Source of the DNA: a virus
Length of the DNA: 27,854 bases
Reading direction: 5' to 3' (one strand)
IMG/VR virus record: IMGVR_UViG_3300032241_002426
Coordinates: 1 to 27,854 of that record
How positions within the stretch are numbered: the first letter of the stretch is position 1; every line of letters starts with the position of its first letter. The translations under genes were made by a program, and so were the position numbers. The notes beneath the pieces were generated by a model. The model was not told the origin of the DNA. It made no database searches and worked only from the letters and a program-made list of their open reading frames with translations. Below are positions 22,103-27,854 of the stretch, one piece after another.

Positions 22103-22756
22103 ATGTTGAACAAATCTATTAATGACAATATAATTAGAGTCGTAGCCGACGCTGTTGGCGGATGTAATTTAGATAGCGGACCTTGGATAGCTGGTGGAAC
22201 CGCAAGAAGATTATGGTTTGATATTCCGTGGTATCAACATGACATTGATTTTTTCTTTAGCAACATGCAATCTTGGCGTTTAGCTGATGAGAAGATAGAT
22301 TCAATTCTAAAAAAACAACAATCAGAGATTGATTCTAAACCATCAACTGATCTTTTTAAAAGGCAAGCGACCTTAATGTCCTCAGATGACGTGAATTTAT
22401 CAAAATATATAACCAAAAATGCTGTTACCTATCGCATCAAGGTCCTCGATCGAATATTAAGTATTCAATTAATACGTAATGAGTTTTACAATACATTGAA
22501 TGATCTCTGGGATAGATTTGATTTTACTGTATGTAAATTTGCTACAAATGGAAAAACAATATTAGCTGACTTACAAGCTGTAGACCATTGCATTGAACGA
22601 AAATTAATTATGAATGATTCAACTCGTACGTTAAGTGCTAGGCGAGTTATAAAATATAGCTTATATGGATTTGATGCTGATCGAGATATTGTTACAGAGT
22701 TGTTGCGTCAATATAACGAAAAAACCATCAATGATAATAGAGATGATTATGAATAA
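22103..22756 (+). CDS. Nucleotidyltransferase-fold protein (polymerase beta-like)
   Basis: The motif WIAGGTARRLWFDIPW followed by HDIDFFF is the G-G...R-R...D-x-D pattern of polymerase-beta-type nucleotidyltransferases (the tRNA CCA-adding/poly(A)-polymerase head and minimal NTases). A third acid and further conserved segments (WDRFDFTVCKFATNG, ADLQAVDHCIERK) follow. At 217 aa from the ATG at 22103 it is a single domain plus a helical tail. It could nucleotidylate RNA, protein or a small molecule; none is indicated by sequence. An in-frame GTG at 22055 would overlap the previous gene and lacks a ribosome site, so the start is uncertain. Confidence 0.65.
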   Translation: MLNKSINDNIIRVVADAVGGCNLDSGPWIAGGTARRLWFDIPWYQHDIDFFFSNMQSWRLADEKIDSILKKQQSEIDSKPSTDLFKRQATLMSSDDVNLSKYITKNAVTYRIKVLDRILSIQLIRNEFYNTLNDLWDRFDFTVCKFATNGKTILADLQAVDHCIERKLIMNDSTRTLSARRVIKYSLYGFDADRDIVTELLRQYNEKTINDNRDDYE

Positions 22757-23087
22757 CGAATTAGAAAATCTAAGAGTTTTTAGTCAATTTAGCGGTTGCT
22801 GCCATTATATAGAGGTTGATAATGAAAAATTTGCATGCATTGGTGGATATGTAATTCAATACAGTGTGGCTATGGCTATAATGACTTGGGTAATGACCAC
22901 TTCTCGATCATATGAGTCTTTGTTATATAATCCTGTTAAAATTGAACTATTAATTGAAATGAATTCACACGATTCTACTCTAACGAGCATGACTGACCCA
23001 GGTTCAATAGTTTTTTATCTATACAATAAGATAGAACTATTGATGCGAGAATGGTCAATAGATGAGTTTGATAAAATAATTCCTTAG
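22749..23087 (+). CDS. Unknown protein downstream of the nucleotidyltransferase
   Basis: From the ATG at 22749 the protein is 112 aa, overlapping the stop of the previous gene by 8 bases. It has beta-like segments (CCHYIEVDNEKFACIGGYVI) and a hydrophobic segment (YSVAMAIMTWVM) that may be a buried helix. The C-terminus is acidic. No family recognised; it may partner the nucleotidyltransferase, given the overlap. A frame extending upstream to 22665 has no ribosome site. Confidence 0.5.
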   Translation: MNNELENLRVFSQFSGCCHYIEVDNEKFACIGGYVIQYSVAMAIMTWVMTTSRSYESLLYNPVKIELLIEMNSHDSTLTSMTDPGSIVFYLYNKIELLMREWSIDEFDKIIP

Positions 23088-23154
23088 TTTTTATGCACCA
23101 TCAATTGGCAGATTTGTACTAGTTTACCAACTGCTGGCTCATTGACATATCTCT

Positions 23155-23162
23155 TATAAATA
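23155..23162 (+). promoter_or_regulatory. T4-type late promoter
   Basis: TATAAATA is a perfect match to the T4 late-promoter box, which uses phage sigma factor gp55 with the clamp. Initiation would lie near 23168, so the ATG at 23164 would not be in the mRNA and the gene would begin at the ATG at 23185. Confidence 0.7.
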
Positions 23163-23184
23163 TATGAGCAAGGAGATTGTTAAT

Positions 23185-23475
23185 ATGAGCCGTCCAAAAC
23201 CTATAGTATTATTAGACCATACTAATCCAGACACTTATAAAAGTGAACAAATTCTTGCAGCCGACGGTATCTATGCGGTTTTTTTTAATGACCATCCGAT
23301 TAATTTACGAAGTTTGAATAAATTACTAGATTATCCTGGGCCTAAATATAGAAAAGTCAGTTTTGCAAATCCGGGCCACGCTCATAATTTAGCAGAAAGA
23401 CTCAATACATTATTCAAGACAGACCAGTTCAAAGTGTATAAGTTAACATCGGGCGAAGTGTGCAACGAACAGTAA
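23185..23475 (+). CDS. Small conserved-type phage protein of unknown function
   Basis: The 96-aa protein reads MSRPKPIVLLDHTNPDTYKS, then IYAVFFNDHPINLRSLNKLL, then DYPGPKYRKVSFANPGHAHN. I associate this pattern with T4-like phages of aquatic origin; no function is known. The late-type promoter at 23155-23162 suggests expression late in infection. AAGGAG (23170-23175) lies 9 bases before this ATG, supporting it over the upstream ATG at 23164. The following intergenic gap contains a candidate promoter. Confidence 0.75.
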   Translation: MSRPKPIVLLDHTNPDTYKSEQILAADGIYAVFFNDHPINLRSLNKLLDYPGPKYRKVSFANPGHAHNLAERLNTLFKTDQFKVYKLTSGEVCNEQ

Positions 23476-23544
23476 ATCGATATTAATTTACAAGTTTTGT
23501 ATTTCTTACAGTCTACAAAGAAAACTGCACACGTTTTTATAGAG

Positions 23545-23572
23545 TTGCAGTAAGTAATATAACGTTTACAAT
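23545..23572 (+). promoter_or_regulatory. Candidate sigma70 promoter
   Basis: TTGCAG (23545-23550) and TACAAT (23567-23572) are spaced by 16 bases. The -35 overlaps a 6-bp inverted repeat (ACTGCA at 23524-23529, TGCAGT at 23546-23551). It would drive the gene at 23584 with a very short leader. Confidence 0.4.
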
Positions 23573-23583
23573 GTTTTGTTCAT

Positions 23584-24012
23584 ATGGCAAAAAAAGCATA
23601 TAAAATACCTAAAGATTTAACCGAATTACCTACAGGTTGGTCAACACGAGAAGAACTAGCGTCTTTAATACTGCAAGACATGGTCGATGCAATTCCTTGG
23701 CAAATTTTACATAGATGTTCGACGATAAATTCTATAGACGATGCCTTACGTTTGTTTTTTATGAAAAATTCGTGGCAATTAACTTCGCTTGGTGCTGAAA
23801 CACTGATACATGTATATAAGAGTTGGTTGTTAGACCATCAAGACAACGCAAAAATAAACGGTAGAGTTCTTATTAATATGAGTAATATAGTTAAATCGCC
23901 GTGGTATAACCACGGCCGCTATACGTATGTTTGGAAAGAAACTGTACATTTCGAAATGATGATGTTCAATGGTAGTATAAAAGATTATGTTGAATTTTAT
24001 CTACCAAAATAG
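23584..24012 (+). CDS. Unknown phage protein
   Basis: The 142-aa protein reads MAKKAYKIPKDLTELPTGWS, a helical IPWQILHRCSTINSIDDALR, then SLGAETLIHVYKSWLLDH and a C-terminal WKETVHFEMMMFNGSIKDYV segment. No family is recognised. There is no clear ribosome site, consistent with a nearly leaderless transcript from the candidate promoter at 23545. Confidence 0.6.
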   Translation: MAKKAYKIPKDLTELPTGWSTREELASLILQDMVDAIPWQILHRCSTINSIDDALRLFFMKNSWQLTSLGAETLIHVYKSWLLDHQDNAKINGRVLINMSNIVKSPWYNHGRYTYVWKETVHFEMMMFNGSIKDYVEFYLPK

Positions 24013-24015
24013 CTG

Positions 24016-24045
24016 TTGACAAAAGTGCGGTATCTATGATATAAG
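24016..24045 (+). promoter_or_regulatory. Sigma70-type promoter for the MoxR-like ATPase
   Basis: TTGACA (24016-24021) is a perfect -35. TATAAG (24040-24045) is a good -10 at 18 bases. It lies just after the preceding stop and about 45 bases before the ATG at 24089. Confidence 0.7.
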
Positions 24046-24088
24046 TGATGTATTAAAACAAATAACTCATAAGGATCATATATACAAA

Positions 24089-25294
24089 ATGGCACCAAAT
24101 TCTCGCAACAAGATTCTAGATACCTCTACAATCAGTCCAAGTCGTTTGAAATTGGCAATAAAACACGCTATTGCACGTAAACGACCGATGTTTATTTGGG
24201 GACAACCTGGTATCGGAAAGAGTGAAATTGTAGCAGAAGTTGCTAGAGAAGAAAATCGACCTTTGATCGACATTCGTTTACCTCTTATGGAACCGACTGA
24301 TATTAGAGGTATCCCTTATCTCGCCGAGGTAAAAGTATATGACAGCAAAGGTAATCTGCTGCGAGATGAAAATGATGTACCGATTACTGACAAAGAATTT
24401 CGATGGAGTACTCCGAGTGATCTTCCAACCGACGAAGAAAGTCGTGCATTGGTGTTTTTTGATGAAATGAGCGCTGCTCCTCCGAGTGTGCAAGCTGCTA
24501 CCTATCAGATCATCCTAAACCGTCGTATTGGCAGCTATGTGATGCCAAAAGAAGCTGCTATTATTGCAGCAGGTAACCGAGTAAAAGACAAAGGTGTTGC
24601 ATATAACATGCCTATGCCTCTTGCAAATCGTTTTGCTCCTCATTTAACTTTAGAAGTTGATAAGGATGACTGGCTAGAATGGGCTAATTTCAATCGAATC
24701 CACAAGGATGTTGTTGGCTATATCAATTTTCAAGGCGGTGATCTAAATCAGTTCAATCCTAACTTAGACGGTTATGCTTTTGCTACACCAAGGAGTTGGT
24801 ATTTTGTTAGTGAGCTACTACAGGAGGTTGATGCACGCGGTAAGCTCGTTGATACAAGTCTTCCTGCAGATGTTCTTAACGATATGGTGAAAGGTACGAT
24901 CGGAGAAGGAGTTGGTGTCAAGTTCCTTAGTTATCGTAGGCAAGCAGCCAACTTACCGCATGCCAAAGATGTTTTAAGCGGTAAAGTTAAGAAGTTGAAC
25001 AACAAAGACATTGATGTAATGTATGCGTTATCAACTGCATTGTGCTACGAGCTGCGAGATGTAGCCGAAGATGCGGTAAAAGCTGAAAAAAGCGGTGATA
25101 AGAAGGCTATGATTGAATTTCATGCACAAGTGGACACATTCATTGAATTTATTATAAATAATTTCAGCGAAGAATTGGCGGTCATGGCTAGTAAAACCAT
25201 TTTAGGTACATACAGACTACCTATTAAAGCTCCGATGTTGAAAAATTGGAATGTCTTTGCTGATCGTTATAGCGAGTTATTGCCAAATGGCTGA
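24089..25294 (+). CDS. MoxR-type AAA+ ATPase
   Basis: The 401-aa AAA+ ATPase has Walker A GQPGIGKS (38-45), Walker B LVFFDEM (121-127) and a sensor 1 AAGN. It also contains LPLMEPTDIRGIPYL, typical of MoxR proteins. A downstream VWA/metallopeptidase gene forms the usual MoxR-VWA pair; such ATPases remodel a partner protein or load a cofactor. The phage target is unknown. The ATG at 24089 is the first in frame after the promoter at 24016; an AAGGAT site lies about 12 bases upstream. Confidence 0.9.
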   Translation: MAPNSRNKILDTSTISPSRLKLAIKHAIARKRPMFIWGQPGIGKSEIVAEVAREENRPLIDIRLPLMEPTDIRGIPYLAEVKVYDSKGNLLRDENDVPITDKEFRWSTPSDLPTDEESRALVFFDEMSAAPPSVQAATYQIILNRRIGSYVMPKEAAIIAAGNRVKDKGVAYNMPMPLANRFAPHLTLEVDKDDWLEWANFNRIHKDVVGYINFQGGDLNQFNPNLDGYAFATPRSWYFVSELLQEVDARGKLVDTSLPADVLNDMVKGTIGEGVGVKFLSYRRQAANLPHAKDVLSGKVKKLNNKDIDVMYALSTALCYELRDVAEDAVKAEKSGDKKAMIEFHAQVDTFIEFIINNFSEELAVMASKTILGTYRLPIKAPMLKNWNVFADRYSELLPNG

Positions 25295-25296
25295 TG

Positions 25297-25341
25297 CAAT
25301 AACTCAACGTAGATGCTAAATCTACGTTGAGTTATTGATTT
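25297..25341 (+). terminator. Strong hairpin between the ATPase and VWA genes
   Basis: CAATAACTCAACGTAGA (25297-25313) pairs perfectly with TCTACGTTGAGTTATTG (25321-25337), a 17-bp stem with a 7-nt loop, followed by ATTTT. It begins 2 bases after the ATPase stop. It could terminate or stabilise the 3' end of the ATPase mRNA, reducing VWA expression relative to the ATPase. Confidence 0.75.
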
Positions 25342-25391
25342 TAACAACAAAATACTATTTTGCTTAAATTTTAAATAGAGGTGTAATATTC

Positions 25392-26687
25392 ATGGCTCAG
25401 ATCGAACCAGCAACAAAACGTAGTCCAGCCGAATTGAAGCTAAAACAAGCTAAAATTAGGCTGCTATTTGATCGTCCATTTTTTGGAGTATTGGTTATGC
25501 AACTACCATTTGTAGATGCAACTGATGCTGGTTGGTGCCCTACTTGTGCAGTAGACGGTCGTTATATCTATTACAATAGGGATTTTTTGAAAAAATTAGA
25601 TGTAAACGAAGTTCAGTTCGTTCTCTGCCATGAGATATTGCATGTTGCATTTGATCATTTAGGTCGTCGCAGCCACCGAGATATAAAATGGTGGAATATG
25701 GCAAATGATTACGTAATCAATGCTACTCTTATCAAAGAGAAAATTGGTAAGATGCCAACTGAGCGAGTACCAGTTGACGATACCGACGATAGTGGCAAAA
25801 AAACCACTTCGCAACGAGTTGGATTATATGATGCCAAATACGAAGGATGGACATCAGAAGCAGTATATGATGATCTAGAAAAACGTAAGGTAAAGAAAGA
25901 ACTTACGCTTGATATTCATCTTGAGCTTGGTAAAGACGGCGGCAACGACAAGGGCAACGACAAGGGTGATAAATTAAAAAATGGCATGCCAGTGATATCT
26001 GAAGCCGAACTCAAAGAAATTAGAGAGTCGATGAAGGCGAAAATTTTACAAGCTGCTAATTCAGCTGCAGGTAGTATGCCGGCTAGTATACGACGTCTAA
26101 TAGACGACATGTCTGAGAGCAAAGTAAATTGGCGAGATCTTCTGCAACAAAGCATTCAGAGTTGTTTGGTTGACGATTTTACGTTTATGCGTCCTAATAG
26201 AAAGCATATGTATAGTGGAATTTTCATGCCAACCCTTAAGAAAGATGAAACCATTGACATTCAAATTGCTATAGATATGAGCGGTTCTATTTCGGATGAT
26301 ATGGCCAAAGACTTTCTTTGCGAAGTCTGGGGTATCATGCAGTCATATAATGATTTTAAGATAGGTATATTGTGTTTTGATACTCTCACATATAACTATA
26401 AAGAATTTACCAAAGACAACGAAGACGAGCTGCTGTCGTATGTTTGCGACGGCGGCGGCGGAACAGATTTTGGAGTTGTTTGGAAATTTTGGAAAGACCA
26501 AGAAATTGAACCAAAACTTGCTGTTTGGTTCACAGATGGCTTCCCGTGTGGCTCCTGGGGTCCGCCAAATTACTGTGATACACTTTGGGTAATCACTGAA
26601 GGTTATAAAACACGAGTTCGTCCTCCTTTTGGTAGATGGGCTTATTACGAGCATGGTAAAGGTGTTGAAGAACTTGGAAATTTCTGA
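25392..26687 (+). CDS. Metallopeptidase-like domain plus VWA domain protein (MoxR partner)
   Basis: The 431-aa protein has an N-terminal zinc-metallopeptidase-like motif CHEILHVAFDH (His80, Glu81, His84, His89). The central region is charged, including a short repeat GNDKGNDKGDK. A C-terminal von Willebrand A domain has a MIDAS motif D-M-S-G-S (Asp295, Ser297, Ser299) and a later GGGGTDF and WFTDGFP. This is the DUF2201-like architecture that pairs with MoxR ATPases. It is likely the substrate or effector of the ATPase at 24089. GAGGTG (25378-25383) precedes the ATG at 25392. The metallopeptidase activity is not established. Confidence 0.88.
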   Translation: MAQIEPATKRSPAELKLKQAKIRLLFDRPFFGVLVMQLPFVDATDAGWCPTCAVDGRYIYYNRDFLKKLDVNEVQFVLCHEILHVAFDHLGRRSHRDIKWWNMANDYVINATLIKEKIGKMPTERVPVDDTDDSGKKTTSQRVGLYDAKYEGWTSEAVYDDLEKRKVKKELTLDIHLELGKDGGNDKGNDKGDKLKNGMPVISEAELKEIRESMKAKILQAANSAAGSMPASIRRLIDDMSESKVNWRDLLQQSIQSCLVDDFTFMRPNRKHMYSGIFMPTLKKDETIDIQIAIDMSGSISDDMAKDFLCEVWGIMQSYNDFKIGILCFDTLTYNYKEFTKDNEDELLSYVCDGGGGTDFGVVWKFWKDQEIEPKLAVWFTDGFPCGSWGPPNYCDTLWVITEGYKTRVRPPFGRWAYYEHGKGVEELGNF

Positions 26688-26703
26688 GACTTAATTTTAT
26701 CAG

Positions 26704-26731
26704 TTGACATCTATATTTTTGTGCTTACTAT
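26704..26731 (+). promoter_or_regulatory. Candidate sigma70 promoter for the membrane-protein genes
   Basis: TTGACA (26704-26709) is perfect. TACTAT (26726-26731), 16 bases downstream, matches the -10 consensus at four of six positions. It lies in the gap between the VWA gene and the membrane-protein gene at 26784. Confidence 0.5.
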
Positions 26732-26783
26732 GCACACATATTGTAATACAACACACAATGCAGAGAAAAAGAAGTTTACATTT

Positions 26784-27080
26784 ATGAATACTCTATCTCG
26801 AGTAACCCTATCTGCGGTAGCAATTGGAGCATACGGATTGTTTAACAGTGTACACGAAGTAGTGTCTCCGTTGATCTCCGGTCCTATGGCAGCACAGCAA
26901 CTGAGTGACAGCAATGCCGCTTATGTTGGAACACAGGTTACTAGCCGACTGTTCAATGGCAGCGGCATCGACGGAACATGGCTAAGTCTTCTAGTAGTCG
27001 TTGTTCTAGTAGGGATTTGGTATCATCCGGTAGCAAACCTATTATGCACCATACATGATGCGAAAAGGGACCGAAACTAA
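26784..27080 (+). CDS. Small membrane protein of unknown function
   Basis: From the ATG at 26784 the protein is 98 aa. It has an N-terminal hydrophobic segment (LSAVAIGAYGLF) and a strong C-terminal transmembrane helix (WLSLLVVVVLVGIWYH), with a polar linker between and a charged cytoplasmic-type tail (HDAKRDRN). Frames extending upstream to 26721 would place the start inside the promoter region. It precedes the SPFH-like gene by one base, so the two probably act together at the membrane. Base composition is less AT-rich than in the rest of the window. Confidence 0.6.
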   Translation: MNTLSRVTLSAVAIGAYGLFNSVHEVVSPLISGPMAAQQLSDSNAAYVGTQVTSRLFNGSGIDGTWLSLLVVVVLVGIWYHPVANLLCTIHDAKRDRN

Positions 27081-27081
27081 T

Positions 27082-27854
27082 ATGAAAAATTTCTTACTTG
27101 GTGCAACCGCACTGATTTCTGCGTCGTTGATGACACCTGCACACGCTTATTACGATACTCGCGATAATCTAGAGTTCGTTATGATACAGGCCAACCAGAG
27201 TGCTTTTGCGATTCCGGTGGTAGGAGACAACAAGAACACACAAACTAGCTTTGGTAGCAAGGCGTTTCTAGATAGCGCCAAAGTGGCCACCAAGCGGTTC
27301 ATGGTTCCCCATGTTCTTGTTCACAATCCAAACTGGGGAACAGCGGATTACTATGTCCCGTCTGTTCTGTTGATTCTTGTTGATCGCACTCCATACATGC
27401 GTGAATGGCGCAGCGATGTCAAAGGCACCAGCAAGGACGATCAGAGGTTTGATTTCCAAAGCAAGGAAGGCATCAACATCGGAACTGGTATCACAATCGG
27501 TGCGATGGTAAAGGAAGAAGATGCTGCTACTTTCCTCTACTGGTTTGGGACCAAGAACCAGCAGTTTACCGATGTTGCTAGTCAGTTCTCTAGTACTGTC
27601 CAAGGCAAGAGCCTAGCTGAAATCATGGATTCCGTCGTACGCGGGTATGTTCAGGCAGCACTGGTTTCACAGTTTACGCGATACGGTTTCGCCGATGCCA
27701 ATGCGCATGCTGGAGAAATTATGGATACTGTTCGGCAGGATGTGATCAAGCATTTTGCTGAAAAAGGTATCACGATTGATTATATTGGTTATAGTGGTCC
27801 TCTTAGCTATAGCGATGCAATTCAAAAGAGCATTGACGACACATTCATCAGCAC
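27082..27854 (+). CDS. SPFH/band-7 (prohibitin-like) protein with signal peptide, truncated by the window end
   Basis: The frame is open to the window end (257 residues seen). A classical Sec signal peptide is present: MKNFLLGATALISASLMTPA followed by HA-YYD. The central and C-terminal part has the band-7 pattern: GINIGTGITIGAMVKEED, LYWFGTKN, then an assembly-type helix (LAEIMDSVVRGYVQAALVSQ) and DVIKHFAEKGITIDYIGY. Such proteins form large ring or cage assemblies at membranes; in bacteria relatives include HflK/HflC and stomatin-like proteins. In a phage the export signal suggests action at the host periplasmic or membrane side, perhaps on superinfection or lysis control, which is inference. 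It follows a small membrane protein by one base and shares its higher GC content. No strong ribosome site is seen. Confidence 0.7.
   Translation, partial: MKNFLLGATALISASLMTPAHAYYDTRDNLEFVMIQANQSAFAIPVVGDNKNTQTSFGSKAFLDSAKVATKRFMVPHVLVHNPNWGTADYYVPSVLLILVDRTPYMREWRSDVKGTSKDDQRFDFQSKEGINIGTGITIGAMVKEEDAATFLYWFGTKNQQFTDVASQFSSTVQGKSLAEIMDSVVRGYVQAALVSQFTRYGFADANAHAGEIMDTVRQDVIKHFAEKGITIDYIGYSGPLSYSDAIQKSIDDTFIS

Noticed and set aside
23164-23184. ATG at 23164
   Set aside because: It lies at the late promoter box, upstream of the expected RNA start; AAGGAG supports the ATG at 23185.
25919-25971. Short tandem repeat encoding GNDKGNDKGDK as a mobile or regulatory repeat
   Set aside because: It is a two-unit in-frame linker repeat in the VWA protein, common in flexible regions.
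26343-26654. Long reading frame on the minus strand
   Set aside because: It lies wholly opposite the VWA domain, shows no family pattern and is explained as a frame shadow.
27268-27603. Minus-strand reading frame within the SPFH-like gene
   Set aside because: The + strand frame has a signal peptide and band-7 pattern; the antisense frame has no recognisable features.

Overview
The window looks like part of the genome of a T4-superfamily tailed phage (myovirus type), probably from an environmental, uncultured lineage. The evidence is as follows. There is a T4 gp43-type family B DNA polymerase whose C-terminus ends in the clamp-binding type of tail seen in T4. A gp45-like sliding clamp, a T4 RNase H-type 5' nuclease and a DsbA-like small DNA-binding protein are also present. 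Genes are tightly packed on one strand with ATGA/TGATG overlaps, and the DNA is AT-rich. One TATAAATA late-promoter-type box and several sigma70-like promoters are visible. All supported genes are on the + strand. No tRNA, rRNA, CRISPR array or insertion sequence was recognised. No gene-free stretch exceeds 300 bases; the longest is the 256-nt group I intron.

Layout: 1-2703 holds a partial gene, a HAD phosphatase, a compact glycerophosphodiesterase-like protein and a beta-propeller (probable virion) protein. 2761-4047 holds a DsbA-like protein and a GalE-type sugar epimerase. 4101-9891 is the DNA polymerase locus. 9906-10855 holds a small protein and the sliding clamp. 11017-19302 contains a 7-deazaguanine DNA-modification cassette: a PTPS-like protein, a glycosyltransferase, dpdA, folE, queD and queE, interleaved with small unknown genes, two of which (57 and 49 aa) are very short. 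20370-21380 is RNase H, followed by small unknowns and a nucleotidyltransferase-fold protein. 24089-26687 is a MoxR-type AAA+ ATPase paired with a metallopeptidase/VWA protein. 26784 to the end holds two exported or membrane proteins, the second a truncated SPFH/band-7 (prohibitin-like) protein, in visibly less AT-rich DNA.

The most striking locus is the DNA polymerase. One ancestral gene is broken by three different kinds of element. A free-standing HNH endonuclease splits it between motif A and motif B. An ORF-less group I intron of the T4 td type sits inside the motif B codon run for NSLYG. A split intein interrupts the catalytic motif C (YGD/TDS), with a Vsr-like homing endonuclease between its halves. 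Making an active enzyme would need independent translation of three mRNA segments, RNA splicing, protein trans-splicing and non-covalent assembly. Both endonuclease genes appear to have start regions hidden in hairpins with a TAAATA late-promoter-like core at or in the left arm, and both overlap the ribosome binding site and start of the next polymerase fragment.

The modification cassette suggests that GTP is converted through FolE, QueD and QueE to 7-carboxy-7-deazaguanine, which DpdA inserts into phage DNA. No QueC is visible. A GT4-type glycosyltransferase lies directly before dpdA, which raises the possibility of a glycosylated 7-deazaguanine.
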